A stretch of 51,150 bases of DNA from an uncultured Bacteroidales bacterium (GCA_905233345.1 CAJODQ010000019.1:1-51150), one strand, 5' to 3'. Counted from the stretch's first letter, positions 17,688 through 27,375 are shown. Notes: generated by a model from the letters alone, not told the origin. Translations and numbers: made by a program.

Positions 17688-19647
17688 GACGGTGAATCGA
17701 TCTGCGCTGCTCATGCTGCTGCTGGCTGGCACTCTGGCTGCGTCCTGTGGAACGTCCCGGAAAGCCGGCCGGCTGCAGGATGAACAGCTGACGGCTTCTC
17801 TGGTCCTGCCAGAGCAGGACCAGCGTGAACTGCGGGACCCGGAACTGCCGCATTTCGAGGCGGACAGCTTCGCGGTGCATGATTTCATGGGACACGAGGT
17901 CATCATCATGAACGCTGTGCGCGACGACGCGACGGGCGAGATGGTGGCCAACGAGACCCTGCAGGCGGCGCGGGTGACGGCCCGTTTCCGGAACGTGGCC
18001 GAGCGCCATGGAAAAGTCGAACTGGCGTTCCAGGTCGTTGTGCCCGCCGCCATGCAGGACAGCCGCTGGCAAGTCCGCTTCCATCCGCGGATGAACGTGC
18101 TGGGCGAAGATCAGGAGCTGGACGATATCCTGATCACGGGCACAGACTACCGCAAAGCGCAGCTCCGTGGGTATCAGCAGTATGAACGATTCCTGCGCAG
18201 CATCGTCACCGACTCCACACGCTTCATCGACATGCACCAGCTCGAGATCTGGATCCGGCGCAACCTGCCCCGGCTCTATGCGCTGCGGCAGGACAGCACC
18301 GAAGTCTCAGACGAAGATTTTGCCTCGATCTATGGCGTAACCGAGCGCCGGGCCGTGGACTACTATACCTATGGTTGGCTGGTGCGCCGCAACGAACGGC
18401 GCATCCGCGACAAGGAAAAGATGTTCCGTCGCTATGTCAAGGCGCCGGTGCAGACGGAGCACCTGCGGCTCGACACGCTGCTGGTCAATGAGGCGGGGGA
18501 GTTCGTATACAACTATGTCCAGACCCTGCAGACCCGGCCTCGGCTGCGCAAGGTGGATATCCGCCTTTCCGGTGAGGTCTGCGAACAGGAGAAAGTCGTG
18601 TACCAGGTGCCGGAAAGCGATCCGCTGACGTTTTACATCAGTTCCCTGAGCGCCTTCGTGGACGGGCGCGCGCGTTACCTCGACCAGGTGGTGTCGCGCC
18701 GGGTGGACGTGCAGGCCGATGCCCGGCTGCATTTTGAACTGGGGGATGACAGCGTTCGGGAAGAACTGGGCGACAACCTGCCGGAAATCCTGCAGATCCG
18801 TGCCACGCTGGCCTCCCTGCTGGAGAACCGGGAATTCGACCTCGACAGCATCGTGGTGACGGCGCACGCTTCGCCCGAAGGCAGCTGGCCGGCCAATGCC
18901 GCGCTCTCGCAGCGCCGCAGCCAAAGCGTCGGGCGCTACTTCGAGCGCTTCATGCAGCAGTATGCCGATTCCGCCGACCGGGCCGACGGCATCTTCTTCA
19001 ATATCGATGGCCAGCGCACCGTTGCGCCCTTGCGTCCCAGTATCCGTTTCCGCAGCCATGCGGTGCCCGAAAACTGGGAGCTGCTCGACCGCCTGGTGGA
19101 AGCAGATTCCCAACTCACGGAGGCCCAGAAGGAACGCTACCGCGTCCACCGGGCCGATCCGGATCCCGACCGGCGCGAAGTGGCCCTGCGGCGGGAGGAG
19201 TTCTATCCCTATCTGTTGCAGGAACTGTATCCGCGCCTGCGTGTCGTGGCCTTCGATTTCCGGCTGCACCGGCGCGACATGGTCCAGGATACCATCCATA
19301 CAACCGTGCTGGATACCAGCTATATGGCTGGTGTTCAGGCGATCCGAGACCGCGATTACCAGCGCGCGCTGACGCTCCTGCGCCCGTACGCCGACTTCAA
19401 TACGGCCATCGCTTATTGTTGTCTGGATTACAACGCCAGCGCCCGCTCCATCCTGGAGACGCTCGATCGCAGTGCCGAGGTCAACTACATGCTGGCCCTG
19501 GTCTATGCGCGGCAGGGCGACGAGCGCAGTGCCGTGGAATGTTATCTCCAGGCCTGCGGGCAGAACGGCAGTTTCGTCCATCGTGGCAACCTGGATCCGG
19601 AAATCAGCGCCCTGATCCGCAAATACAATTTGAATCGAGAATCTTGA
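17677..19647 (+). CDS. DUF3868/OmpA-like lipoprotein of the fimbrial locus
   Basis: A 656-residue lipoprotein (lipobox LAASC, Cys24). The N-terminal region is a beta-rich DUF3868-type domain (GHEVIIMNAV, KVELAFQVVVP, RFHPRMNVLGEDQELDDILITGTDYRKAQLRGYQQYE). The middle has an OmpA-like block, IVVTAHASPEGSWPANAALSQRRSQSVGRYF, suggesting peptidoglycan or envelope anchoring. The C-terminal 90 residues look TPR-like (YQRALTLLRPYADFNTAIAYCCLDYNASARSIL). In related operons it lies between DUF3575 and the fimbrillins and probably helps assemble or anchor the fimbria. ATG 17677 is chosen because it gives the lipoprotein signal; upstream in-frame sequence is the DUF3575 gene read in another frame. Confidence 0.82.
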   Translation: MFSKTVNRSALLMLLLAGTLAASCGTSRKAGRLQDEQLTASLVLPEQDQRELRDPELPHFEADSFAVHDFMGHEVIIMNAVRDDATGEMVANETLQAARVTARFRNVAERHGKVELAFQVVVPAAMQDSRWQVRFHPRMNVLGEDQELDDILITGTDYRKAQLRGYQQYERFLRSIVTDSTRFIDMHQLEIWIRRNLPRLYALRQDSTEVSDEDFASIYGVTERRAVDYYTYGWLVRRNERRIRDKEKMFRRYVKAPVQTEHLRLDTLLVNEAGEFVYNYVQTLQTRPRLRKVDIRLSGEVCEQEKVVYQVPESDPLTFYISSLSAFVDGRARYLDQVVSRRVDVQADARLHFELGDDSVREELGDNLPEILQIRATLASLLENREFDLDSIVVTAHASPEGSWPANAALSQRRSQSVGRYFERFMQQYADSADRADGIFFNIDGQRTVAPLRPSIRFRSHAVPENWELLDRLVEADSQLTEAQKERYRVHRADPDPDRREVALRREEFYPYLLQELYPRLRVVAFDFRLHRRDMVQDTIHTTVLDTSYMAGVQAIRDRDYQRALTLLRPYADFNTAIAYCCLDYNASARSILETLDRSAEVNYMLALVYARQGDERSAVECYLQACGQNGSFVHRGNLDPEISALIRKYNLNRES

Positions 19648-19664
19648 AATATCCTTATTCTATC

Positions 19665-20618
19665 ATGAAAAATTCCTTCATCTTATTCCTGACGGCGCTC
19701 TGCCTGGCCACTGCCTGCGACCCGGGCGAGCCCTGTGCGGCCTGCACGGACATTCCGGTGCCGCGCCGTCTTCAGCTGACCCTGCTGCAGGCCGGGCCGG
19801 ATACGAAAGGATCTGAGGCCCTCCAGGATCTGGAGAGCCGGGTCACGCGATGCGTGCTCTATGTGTTCAGTCGCGACGGACAGCTGGTGAATTGTTATCA
19901 GTCTTCCGACGGCCATTTCGACTTTTTCCTGACCGATGAGACCTACGATTTCATGGCCGTGGCCAACAAGGAAGCACTGCCGCTCCTCGGCATCAGCAAA
20001 AGTGAACTCTGCCGCACGGAGACGACGCTCGAAGAGAACGGGTATGGCGGCTTCGTCATGGTCGGCCACCTCGACAACCATACCATCGATGCAGATGAGA
20101 AGCTCACCGTGGAGATGCAGCGGCTGGTCGCCAAAATATCCTATACGATCCAGACGCGCTTTTCGGGTGCGCTGGCGCAGGCTTCCTTCCAGGTGGAAGA
20201 CGTATTCCTGACCAATGTGGCGGGGGTCAACAACCTGGCCCTGACCGATACGCTGCCGGCTACCAAAGCCCTGTGGTATAACCGGATGAACCGGGAGGAA
20301 GGCGCGCCCACCGCCCTCCTGCAGGGTGGTCCTTGCCTGTATGCCTATCCCAACGCGTCGCCCGACAGCCACGACAAGACGCAGTGGGGGAGCCGCTGCA
20401 CCCGTTTCGTAGTGAAGGCGTCGCTGGACGGCCATACCACTTACTATCCCGTGACCCTGGAACGCGTGCAGGCCAACCACCATTATCACATCGACCTGAC
20501 CATCGCCAATTTCGGCATGGAACATCCCGAAGATCGGCCGGAAGACTACAGCGGCTTCGAAACCCGGCTGACCGTCGTGCCCTGGCAATCCGGCGCCTCG
20601 CTGCAGGGAGACTTTTGA
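19665..20618 (+). CDS. FimA-like fimbrillin lipoprotein 1
   Basis: A 317-residue lipoprotein (lipobox LATAC, Cys18) with the FimA/Mfa1 architecture: a first beta-sheet RRLQLTLL...TKGSEALQDLESRVTRCVLYVFSRDGQLVNCYQ, the EMQRLVAKISYTI segment near residue 150, a conserved YPVTLERVQANHHYHIDLTI strand and a C-terminal hydrophobic strand VPWQSGASLQGDF that could serve as donor strand in type V pili. It follows DUF3868 by 17 nt. Whether it is stalk, anchor or tip cannot be decided from sequence. Confidence 0.8.
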   Translation: MKNSFILFLTALCLATACDPGEPCAACTDIPVPRRLQLTLLQAGPDTKGSEALQDLESRVTRCVLYVFSRDGQLVNCYQSSDGHFDFFLTDETYDFMAVANKEALPLLGISKSELCRTETTLEENGYGGFVMVGHLDNHTIDADEKLTVEMQRLVAKISYTIQTRFSGALAQASFQVEDVFLTNVAGVNNLALTDTLPATKALWYNRMNREEGAPTALLQGGPCLYAYPNASPDSHDKTQWGSRCTRFVVKASLDGHTTYYPVTLERVQANHHYHIDLTIANFGMEHPEDRPEDYSGFETRLTVVPWQSGASLQGDF

Positions 20619-20647
20619 CACGAACCAACATTTTTGCTTTATTGATC

Positions 20648-21712
20648 ATGAAAAGAGTTATTTATTGCCTGGCATGCGCCTGTTTGTTTGCGGTGGCATG
20701 CCAAACAAACTTCGATCCCTTGTCGGAGACCGGCACGGGAACGCTGCACATTGCTGTTGCTCCGGCAGGGGCTTCCGGCACCAAATCGGTGACGGATGCC
20801 GTGGGGAAGGAAGACTATCTCCATGATGTGCAGGTTTTTATCTTCCAGTCGAACGGCCAGCTCTATCAACGGGAGGTCTTCCCGGAAAATACGGTGGCCC
20901 GTTCCCTGAGTGGCGTAAAGGCCGGCTATTATGATGTGGTGGCGGTCGCCAACGCACCGGCGATGCCGGATATCGCGACCCGCAGCGAACTGGAGCGGCA
21001 GGCCGTCACGCTCTCGCTCAACCGGCCGGACGTCGGTTTCGTCATGTACGGCGCGTCGAAAAACAGTGTGCAGGTGAGTGGCGACAGCCATGCGCCGGCC
21101 GACGTCAGCATCGAACTCCGGCGCCATGTCAGCCGAGTCCGGCTGACCACGGTGCAGAACAAGCTGCCGGCGGACTGCGGCGCCCTGAAAGTCGAAAGCG
21201 CCTTCCTGATCAACGGCCTGGGCGAATGGACCCTGTTGGCTGACGGCGCGCCTTCGGCTTATGTGAATTATGCCGGCCGCAAAAAGGGCCGGAACCTGTC
21301 GTCCGGCACGGACGATTGCATTGTTTCTGCCGCCGATGCCGAGTGTGCCGCCCTGACGTTCCAGGCACCGGCGCACCAAGTCGGCAGTAACAGCACCTCC
21401 GACAGTTTCAATCTGCCGTTCTACTGCTTTCCCAACCCGCTGGCCGCATCGGCCGACCATTTCTCCGGTGCAACCGGCGAGGCCGTCTGCGCGCGTCTGG
21501 TCCTGCTGGTTTCCTACGGAAGCCCGGCAGAACGCTGGTATTATCCAGTGACCCTTCCCGGCATGGCGCGCAACACGAGTTATGACGTGTCCTACGTGAT
21601 CTCCGGTCCGGGCACGAAAGATCCCAACCAGCGGGTCTCGAACGGCAATCTGAACGTGGAGGTGACGGTCCAGGCCTGGGGCAATGGAACCATATATCAG
21701 GGGGAATTCTGA
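20648..21712 (+). CDS. FimA-like fimbrillin lipoprotein 2
   Basis: A 354-residue lipoprotein (lipobox FAVAC, Cys18). It repeats the fimbrillin layout: GTLHIAVAPAG..GTKSVTDAVGKEDYLHDVQVFIFQSNGQLYQ, a YYDVVAVANAP strand, IELRRHVSRVRLTTV, YYPVTLPGMARNTSYDVSYVIS and the terminal strand VTVQAWGNGTIYQGEF. The DVSYVISGPGTKDPNQRVSNGN end resembles P. gingivalis FimA-type subunits. Longer in-frame sequence upstream overlaps the previous gene and is rejected. Its TGA overlaps the next ATG (ATGA), so translation is coupled. Confidence 0.82.
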   Translation: MKRVIYCLACACLFAVACQTNFDPLSETGTGTLHIAVAPAGASGTKSVTDAVGKEDYLHDVQVFIFQSNGQLYQREVFPENTVARSLSGVKAGYYDVVAVANAPAMPDIATRSELERQAVTLSLNRPDVGFVMYGASKNSVQVSGDSHAPADVSIELRRHVSRVRLTTVQNKLPADCGALKVESAFLINGLGEWTLLADGAPSAYVNYAGRKKGRNLSSGTDDCIVSAADAECAALTFQAPAHQVGSNSTSDSFNLPFYCFPNPLAASADHFSGATGEAVCARLVLLVSYGSPAERWYYPVTLPGMARNTSYDVSYVISGPGTKDPNQRVSNGNLNVEVTVQAWGNGTIYQGEF

Positions 21713-22809
21713 TGAAAGCGACGCTCACTTTCCGTATGCTGCTGGCAGCCTGGTTGCTGCTGGCAACGATCGCTGCCTGTGCCCATTGGCAGCCAGCGGG
21801 TGGGGAAGGGTCCCTCTCTCTGGTCTTGCCGGGTCCCGGCGGTTCGACCAAAGCGCTTTCCGACGCAACGGCCTTTTCCTATGAGGAAGTCGTCAATCAG
21901 GTACAGGTGCTTCTTTTTAAAGACGGCAGGCGCTGCGACTACCTGCAGCTGGACGCCCATTCTGTCTCTTTTCCCTATACGAAACAGTACCCGTCGCTCG
22001 GCGCCGGGGTATACCGGGTCTATGCCGTAGCGAACGGCCCGGATCTGCAGGCGGCAACGACGGAAGCATCGCTGCTGGAAACAGCGGTCAACCTGACGGA
22101 CTGCGGTCTGAGCGATGCGACGGGCTTCGTGATGATGGGAGACGCCGAGGTGCAGATCCATCCTGGCGATGTCAGCCGGGTGAACCTCTCCATGCGCCGC
22201 TATTCCGCGCGCGTGCGGGTCAGCGTCATTCGCAACCGGCTGCCCGCCGGCTATGCCGATGGTGGAGCCATGACCCTCAAGGGCATTTTCCTGATCAATG
22301 CCGTGCAGGGATGGAACCTGGGCGCCACGGGTGAGCCTGCGGGCTGGCTGAACCTGGGCGGCCGGGTGGCCGGACGCGCTTCTTCGACTGACAGCCAGGA
22401 CTACATCCGTACGGCGGAACAGGTACCATCTGCCTATCGCGCGCATCTGTTCCACGCCTTGTCCATTTCCCTGGCCCGGGGACAGGAATATGTGCCCTCC
22501 GGGGCCTGCCTATACAGCTTCCCCAACGCGGTCGTGAAGGACAGCCCGGGGCCGGAAGCAACGGATCTGTCCGGCGCACCGGCGCGCCTGGTGGTTTTGG
22601 CCCGTGTCAACGGGCAGGACTGGTGGTATCCGGTGACCCTGGTCCACGACGGAAATGGCCTGGAGCGCAACAAGACCTACGATGTCGCCCTGACTATTTG
22701 CGCCAGCGGCTCGGCTGATCCCAATGAACCCGTCACGGAAGCCCAGGTGATCGCGCAGCTATCCTCCAGCGGCTGGACCACTGGACTCAATTATTCAGAA
22801 CCCTTATAA
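21712..22809 (+). CDS. FimA-like fimbrillin lipoprotein 3
   Basis: A 365-residue lipoprotein (lipobox TIAAC, Cys23), clearly a paralogue of the preceding gene: GSLSLVLPGPGGSTKALSDATAFSYEEVVNQVQVLLFKDGR, VYRVYAVANGPDL, NLSMRRYSARVRVSVIRNRLPAGYADGGAMTLKGIFLINAVQGWNL, WWYPVTLVHDGNGLERNKTYDVALTICASGSADPNEPV. The phrase FLINgl/vqGW is shared with its neighbour, pointing to tandem duplication. Its C-terminal strand is less FimA-like (LNYSEPL in place of a GEF ending), which may mark a subunit with a different place in the fimbria. Confidence 0.8.
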   Translation: MKATLTFRMLLAAWLLLATIAACAHWQPAGGEGSLSLVLPGPGGSTKALSDATAFSYEEVVNQVQVLLFKDGRRCDYLQLDAHSVSFPYTKQYPSLGAGVYRVYAVANGPDLQAATTEASLLETAVNLTDCGLSDATGFVMMGDAEVQIHPGDVSRVNLSMRRYSARVRVSVIRNRLPAGYADGGAMTLKGIFLINAVQGWNLGATGEPAGWLNLGGRVAGRASSTDSQDYIRTAEQVPSAYRAHLFHALSISLARGQEYVPSGACLYSFPNAVVKDSPGPEATDLSGAPARLVVLARVNGQDWWYPVTLVHDGNGLERNKTYDVALTICASGSADPNEPVTEAQVIAQLSSSGWTTGLNYSEPL

Positions 22810-22820
22810 ATGAAGCGCTT

Positions 22821-23645
22821 ATGTTGAAATATCATTTCATTCGTGCGCTCTTCGGCTGTTTTCTTCTCTGTGCCGGCATCGGGTGTACGGTCCGCGAAGA
22901 CCGGCTGCCCTGTCCCTGCTACCTGGATATCGACTATCGGACCTTGCTCGCGACGGCGACGGCTGTCGGGGCAGGTGGCCAGATTGACCTGCTCTTGCAG
23001 GATGACGGCCACCAGTGGCGGACGCAGCATCCGCTGGAGGAATGTCCCGATCTGGAAGAAATCTCCGTGGACAAGAACCGCTTGCAGGTCATTGCATTGG
23101 TCCACGACAAGCCCTGGATGGATTTCCTGGCCGAAGATACGCGCGTGACCTATGAACCTGGCAACGAGATGGATGCCCTCTACGCCTGTACGGACTGGGT
23201 GGATTGCCAGGAAGAAGAGGCCTGTTGCGTGCTCCAGCCGCACAAGCAGTTCTCGACCCTCCAGTTTACCGACGAGGCGGATGGCGCCCTGTGCCGGCGC
23301 TACAACATGGTGATCCGGGGAACAACCTGCGGCTTCGATGCGGTAGACCTCTCTGCCGTGGAAGGTGATTACCTCTATACCGTGCAGGAAGACGACGGGC
23401 AGGGGAGGATCTGTGTCCGAATTCCCCGGCAGGTCCGCAGCGACCTGCAGCTGGAATTCTGGGAGAAAGATCGGCAGCGTCTCCTCTTCTCCTGCCCGGT
23501 CGGGCTCTATCTCTTTGCTGCCGGCTATGATCCGGCCGCCGCGGACCTTCCGGATTTCTCGCTGCGGATCGATTTCCGCGACGCCCTGCTGTATCTCCGG
23601 ATCGCGGACTGGAAAGACGAATACATCTATAGTCTCTATGAATAA
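22821..23645 (+). CDS. FimB/Mfa2-like fimbrial anchor lipoprotein
   Basis: A 274-residue lipoprotein (lipobox AGIGC, Cys22). The start of the mature part, VREDRLPCPCYLDIDY, is the Cys-Pro motif of the FimB/Mfa2 family, in which the lipoprotein anchors the fimbria to the outer membrane and limits its length. The rest is all-beta with several Cys residues (DWVDCQEEEACCVL) and no FimA-like terminal strand. It starts 11 nt after fimbrillin 3. The anchor function is inferred from the family. Confidence 0.75.
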   Translation: MLKYHFIRALFGCFLLCAGIGCTVREDRLPCPCYLDIDYRTLLATATAVGAGGQIDLLLQDDGHQWRTQHPLEECPDLEEISVDKNRLQVIALVHDKPWMDFLAEDTRVTYEPGNEMDALYACTDWVDCQEEEACCVLQPHKQFSTLQFTDEADGALCRRYNMVIRGTTCGFDAVDLSAVEGDYLYTVQEDDGQGRICVRIPRQVRSDLQLEFWEKDRQRLLFSCPVGLYLFAAGYDPAAADLPDFSLRIDFRDALLYLRIADWKDEYIYSLYE

Positions 23646-23658
23646 AAATGGATGCATC

Positions 23659-26247
23659 ATGAAACGATACCACAAACCACTGATCCTCCTGACAGGATGG
23701 CTTATGCTTTCGCTCACCGGCTGCCAGTCTCCTGCGACGGGCGAGGGCGGGAGCCTTACCCAAGGGCAGATGCTCTCCACGGCGCTTTCGGTCCTTCCGC
23801 CTGCCGGCCAGCCCGCCACCAAAAGCAGTTACACCGGTGCGGACGACCAGGTGAACAATTGGAATCTGCTGGTCTTTGAAGGCGGTATCCTGCAGGCGAA
23901 ATACTACCAGGACTCCGCCAGCGATCTCAGCCTGGATATCATGACGGACCGTCCGTACCGCTATTATGCCCTGGCCAATGTCGGCGACCTGACCGGCCGT
24001 TTCACGGTCGGGACGACCACGGTTGATGACATGCAGGCGCTGCGCATCGACGCCAGCATTGCCAACGGGCTTCCCATGGCCTGGCACAGTCCGGATGCCA
24101 TCGCTTTTTCCCGGCGGCAGCTGGCCGGCGGACAGAAACTTCCCGTCCAGTTGACACGGCTGGTAGGGCGCTACGATATCGTGGTCGACCAGACGGGCCT
24201 TTCCAACTGGTCGTTTACGGCCACCAGCCTGACGCTGAGCGGTGTGTCCAGTGTAACGCCTTTTGCCGAACGCTCCCGTTCGACAGCTGCTTCAGCCGTG
24301 ACCGATGCGGCCACGGCCGCGGACCTGGCGGCGCTCAATGCGGGTGGCGCCACTTCCTATTATCCGCTTGAAAATTGTCTGGGTACTTTGCTGCCGGAAG
24401 GTGGTAGCCCCTGGAACAAGATCCCGGCCAACATTCCCGCGGATGCCTATCCCAGCTTTATCGAGATCGGGGGAACGCTGCGGATGACGGATGGCAGTGA
24501 TCTGACGCGGGATGTGACTTACCGCTTCTGCCTGGGCGAAAATGCCACCGACAATTTTGACGTGCTCCGCAACCGGACCCATACGGTCACCCTGCAGCTG
24601 AGCGATGCCCCCGTATCGGGGGAAAGCCATCACTGGAAACTGGAGACAGGCTATTTCACGGATACCCGCTCGCTGGCTTTTGCCAACGAAAGCATCCTGC
24701 TGCTCCCCGGCGGCCAGGTAGAAGCAACCATCAACCGGACGCCTTCGGGCCTGCGATACACCGTTCAGGCTGATACGTCCCTGATCGAAGCGGGTGTGAC
24801 CCTTCAGGGCTACGCCTGGGGCTCCGTCCTGGACAGTGACCAGCTGACCCTGACAGCCCCCGCCGGTGCTGCGCCGGCCACCGGCACGCTCTGCCTGAAA
24901 ACGCTGGACGGTAGCAAAACGGCCAGCGCCACACTCATCGTCGGGAAGGTCCCGACTTCGCTCATCGTCAGCCCGAATACAACGCAGACACTGTTGACCG
25001 GCGGCACAACGGTGACCTACAGCTTCAAGGTGACCTATCTGGGCCAAAGCGGAGAGCAGAGCGTGGATCCGGATGGCGTGGTATGGACCATTGAGGACGG
25101 GGATATCGTGGAATACCTCGGTGGCGGGACACTGCGTTCCAAGACCAAGCGCGGTCAGACCAGCATCGGTTTTGCCTATACCGAGAATGGCACCACCGTC
25201 ACGGCCACCCGTTTGGTCAGTACCTACGCCAACCTGAAAAGCATCCGCGTGGAACCGGCGGAAATCTATCTGCCCGGCTGTGGGACGGAAAGCTTCGCGA
25301 ACAGCCAGAGATCCAAAAATTACGCGACCGCGAACAGCGTCCAGATTCGTGTCTATGCCACATACCACGATGATCTCGAGTTCGACGTGACCGAAGCGGC
25401 GACCTGGGCGGGCAACTATCCGATGTACTACACCTGGAGCGGTGACAGTTACCGGCATGCGGCCAACGCGGTTGCTGCGACCCATTGCAACGGCCAGATC
25501 TCGGTATACCGGGCGTATTCCGATGGTGATGCGAATGTCTATCTGGGGCCGACCTCCAGTGACTACCGCTATTATTTTTCCGATCTGCCCCGTCTGGGCA
25601 ACGCGACCAAGACCTTTGTCTCGGTGTCGTATACCGAGGGCCGCTATACCAAGACGGCCGAAGTGAAAGCAACGCTGCAAAATCCGGCCTTGCCGGTGAG
25701 CATGGTCATCACGCCCGGCGAGGCTTCCGCTTTCTCCGGCGGATTCCGGACCCGATTCTCGGCGATTTGCACCCTGGAAGACGGCTCGGAGAAAGATGTT
25801 TCCGGCAGTGCCGAATGGAGCGCCGACGGCCTTGTGACCAGCGAGGGCGGCGGGCGATTCCTGACCGGCAGTGCGACGGGAACGACGCTGATCCATGCTA
25901 CGTACACCGACCGGGGAGTCACCTTGCAGGCTGATGCTTCTTTGCTGGTCCGGGAACGTGCCGTGACGAAGGTGGAACTCTGTGTGAAGGAGGGGGTCGA
26001 CTGGATCTGGGACCGGAGCCAGGTGGAGCTCGGCTCCAGCCAGATCTGGCGTATGCGCGTCATCTATGAAGACGATGACATCACGTTCCTGTATGGTGGT
26101 TTTTCCCTGACGAGCAGTGATCCATCGGTCATCGCGGCATCGGGTTCTTCCAGCCAGGCCGTGGGCCTGGGAACGGCCGTCGTGACTGCAACTTTCGGAG
26201 GACAGACCAGCAATAGTGTAACGATCGATGTTTTAGAAAGTATTTAA
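23659..26247 (+). CDS. Large fimbrial adhesin lipoprotein (DUF4906-like, Ig-like repeats)
   Basis: An 862-residue lipoprotein (lipobox SLTGC, Cys22). The N-terminal 330 residues look fimbrillin-like (PATKSSYTGADDQVNNWNLLVFEGGILQAKYYQ, YRYYALANVGDLTG, LVGRYDIVVDQ). The rest has BIG2/Ig-like modules: KVPTSLIVSPNTTQTLLTGGTTVTYSFKV, NLKSIRVEPAEIYLPGCGTES, PVSMVITPGEASAFSGGFRTRFSAICTLEDGSEKDVS and a last module ending VVTATFGGQTSNSVTIDV. DUF4906 proteins of this build close many Bacteroidales fimbrial operons and are candidates for tip adhesins. The ATG at 23659 gives the lipoprotein signal; upstream in-frame sequence overlaps the FimB/Mfa2 gene. Confidence 0.78.
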   Translation: MKRYHKPLILLTGWLMLSLTGCQSPATGEGGSLTQGQMLSTALSVLPPAGQPATKSSYTGADDQVNNWNLLVFEGGILQAKYYQDSASDLSLDIMTDRPYRYYALANVGDLTGRFTVGTTTVDDMQALRIDASIANGLPMAWHSPDAIAFSRRQLAGGQKLPVQLTRLVGRYDIVVDQTGLSNWSFTATSLTLSGVSSVTPFAERSRSTAASAVTDAATAADLAALNAGGATSYYPLENCLGTLLPEGGSPWNKIPANIPADAYPSFIEIGGTLRMTDGSDLTRDVTYRFCLGENATDNFDVLRNRTHTVTLQLSDAPVSGESHHWKLETGYFTDTRSLAFANESILLLPGGQVEATINRTPSGLRYTVQADTSLIEAGVTLQGYAWGSVLDSDQLTLTAPAGAAPATGTLCLKTLDGSKTASATLIVGKVPTSLIVSPNTTQTLLTGGTTVTYSFKVTYLGQSGEQSVDPDGVVWTIEDGDIVEYLGGGTLRSKTKRGQTSIGFAYTENGTTVTATRLVSTYANLKSIRVEPAEIYLPGCGTESFANSQRSKNYATANSVQIRVYATYHDDLEFDVTEAATWAGNYPMYYTWSGDSYRHAANAVAATHCNGQISVYRAYSDGDANVYLGPTSSDYRYYFSDLPRLGNATKTFVSVSYTEGRYTKTAEVKATLQNPALPVSMVITPGEASAFSGGFRTRFSAICTLEDGSEKDVSGSAEWSADGLVTSEGGGRFLTGSATGTTLIHATYTDRGVTLQADASLLVRERAVTKVELCVKEGVDWIWDRSQVELGSSQIWRMRVIYEDDDITFLYGGFSLTSSDPSVIAASGSSSQAVGLGTAVVTATFGGQTSNSVTIDVLESI

Positions 26248-26301
26248 TAGCCAAATTTTTAATTAGAACTATATAATCCAACACTTTAAATAAATACAAT
26301 C
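26248..26301 (+). promoter_or_regulatory. AT-rich leader before the last fimbrillin gene
   Basis: Fifty-four bases with very few G or C, in strong contrast to the GC-rich genes around it. It contains TATATAAT and several A/T runs but no exact TAnnTTTG box. AT-rich, unstructured leaders favour translation in Bacteroidetes, which lack strong Shine-Dalgarno use, so the downstream subunit may be made in excess. Confidence 0.4.
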
Positions 26302-27360
26302 ATGAAAAAAAACATTTTGATGGCCGCAAGTATCGCACTGGCCATGCTGTGTGCATGCAATCCGCTGGAGACAGAGCAACTCCGTGACATCCGTTTCGTG
26401 ACTTCTCCGCATGCGATGACCAAGAGCCCGATTGACGGAACAACGCTTCCCAACGATTATAATCTGGTCGTCTCATCGTACCGCAATCTGGGCGACCACG
26501 CGGGTTCTTCCGATGCGGCCGGCAACTATTTCACGAACGTCACGTTTTCCAAGCAGGTGAGCCACTGGACGGAATCCCGTTACTGGCCGCTCGACGGTAC
26601 CCTGGATTTCCTGGCCTATGCCACAGCGGGCCTGAAAAACCCGAACGTCGGCGTTGTCCCGACGGCCGTCTGGGGAGATCAGGGCGGCAATGTCGCGAAG
26701 AAAGTGGTGCTGACCGTTCCCGACAATTCGACGCTGTTCGATGATATCCTCTTCGGTGCCAGCAACGGCCAAGCGTATGATGCAGAAGGTACGGTGCTGA
26801 CACTCTGCCATGCCGAGACCGTGGTCTGTTTTGCCGCGAAAGCCAATGTCGCCTACGATGAGACGAACAACAGGGGCGTGACCATCAACAGCATCACCCT
26901 GGACGGTGCATATTACAGCGGCAGCCTGACCATCGAAAACCCCGGCGCCGGGGGCGGCAGTGGCAACCTTTCTTCCAACTGGTCGTCGCTGGGCAGCCAG
27001 AAAGCTCACATTCCCGCCCGTGTTTATGGCGGCGCCCCTTGTGCCGCCAATGAACCGGCGCTGGCGGATCTGCACCTGGGGACGAGCGCCACGACCTTCA
27101 ACGAGAAGCATTTCGGGGAGGCCTATGTGATCCTGCCGCCGCAAGCCGCCGTGTCGTTTACCATCCACTATACCGTACACAACGGAAAAGCAGGGGATAC
27201 GCCGATCAACAGTACGATGGAGTATACCTATTCCTGCTCCGGCAACTGGGCCCAGGGAACGAAAAATCTCTATACCATCGAGATAACGCTCAACGAGATC
27301 GTCATCACGCCGACGGTCACGGACTGGGAGCCCGGAACGGCGACGACAGTCCAGATCTAG
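26302..27360 (+). CDS. Fimbrillin family lipoprotein (Mfa_like_1 type)
   Basis: A 352-residue lipoprotein (lipobox MLCAC, Cys19). RFVTSPHAMTKSPIDG, then YWPLDGTLDFLAYATAG, DDILFGASNGQ, VLTLCHAETVVCFAAKAN, ITLDGAYYSGSLTIENP and a C-terminal LYTIEITLNEIVITPTVTDWEPGT match the Mfa_like_1/fimbrillin family, distinct from the FimA-like subunits upstream. The AT-rich leader may raise its expression, so a major-subunit role is possible but unproven. It ends the fimbrial cluster; a transporter gene follows 52 nt later with its own weak promoter. Confidence 0.82.
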   Translation: MKKNILMAASIALAMLCACNPLETEQLRDIRFVTSPHAMTKSPIDGTTLPNDYNLVVSSYRNLGDHAGSSDAAGNYFTNVTFSKQVSHWTESRYWPLDGTLDFLAYATAGLKNPNVGVVPTAVWGDQGGNVAKKVVLTVPDNSTLFDDILFGASNGQAYDAEGTVLTLCHAETVVCFAAKANVAYDETNNRGVTINSITLDGAYYSGSLTIENPGAGGGSGNLSSNWSSLGSQKAHIPARVYGGAPCAANEPALADLHLGTSATTFNEKHFGEAYVILPPQAAVSFTIHYTVHNGKAGDTPINSTMEYTYSCSGNWAQGTKNLYTIEITLNEIVITPTVTDWEPGTATTVQI

Positions 27361-27375
27361 GCGGGGCGCGAATAA

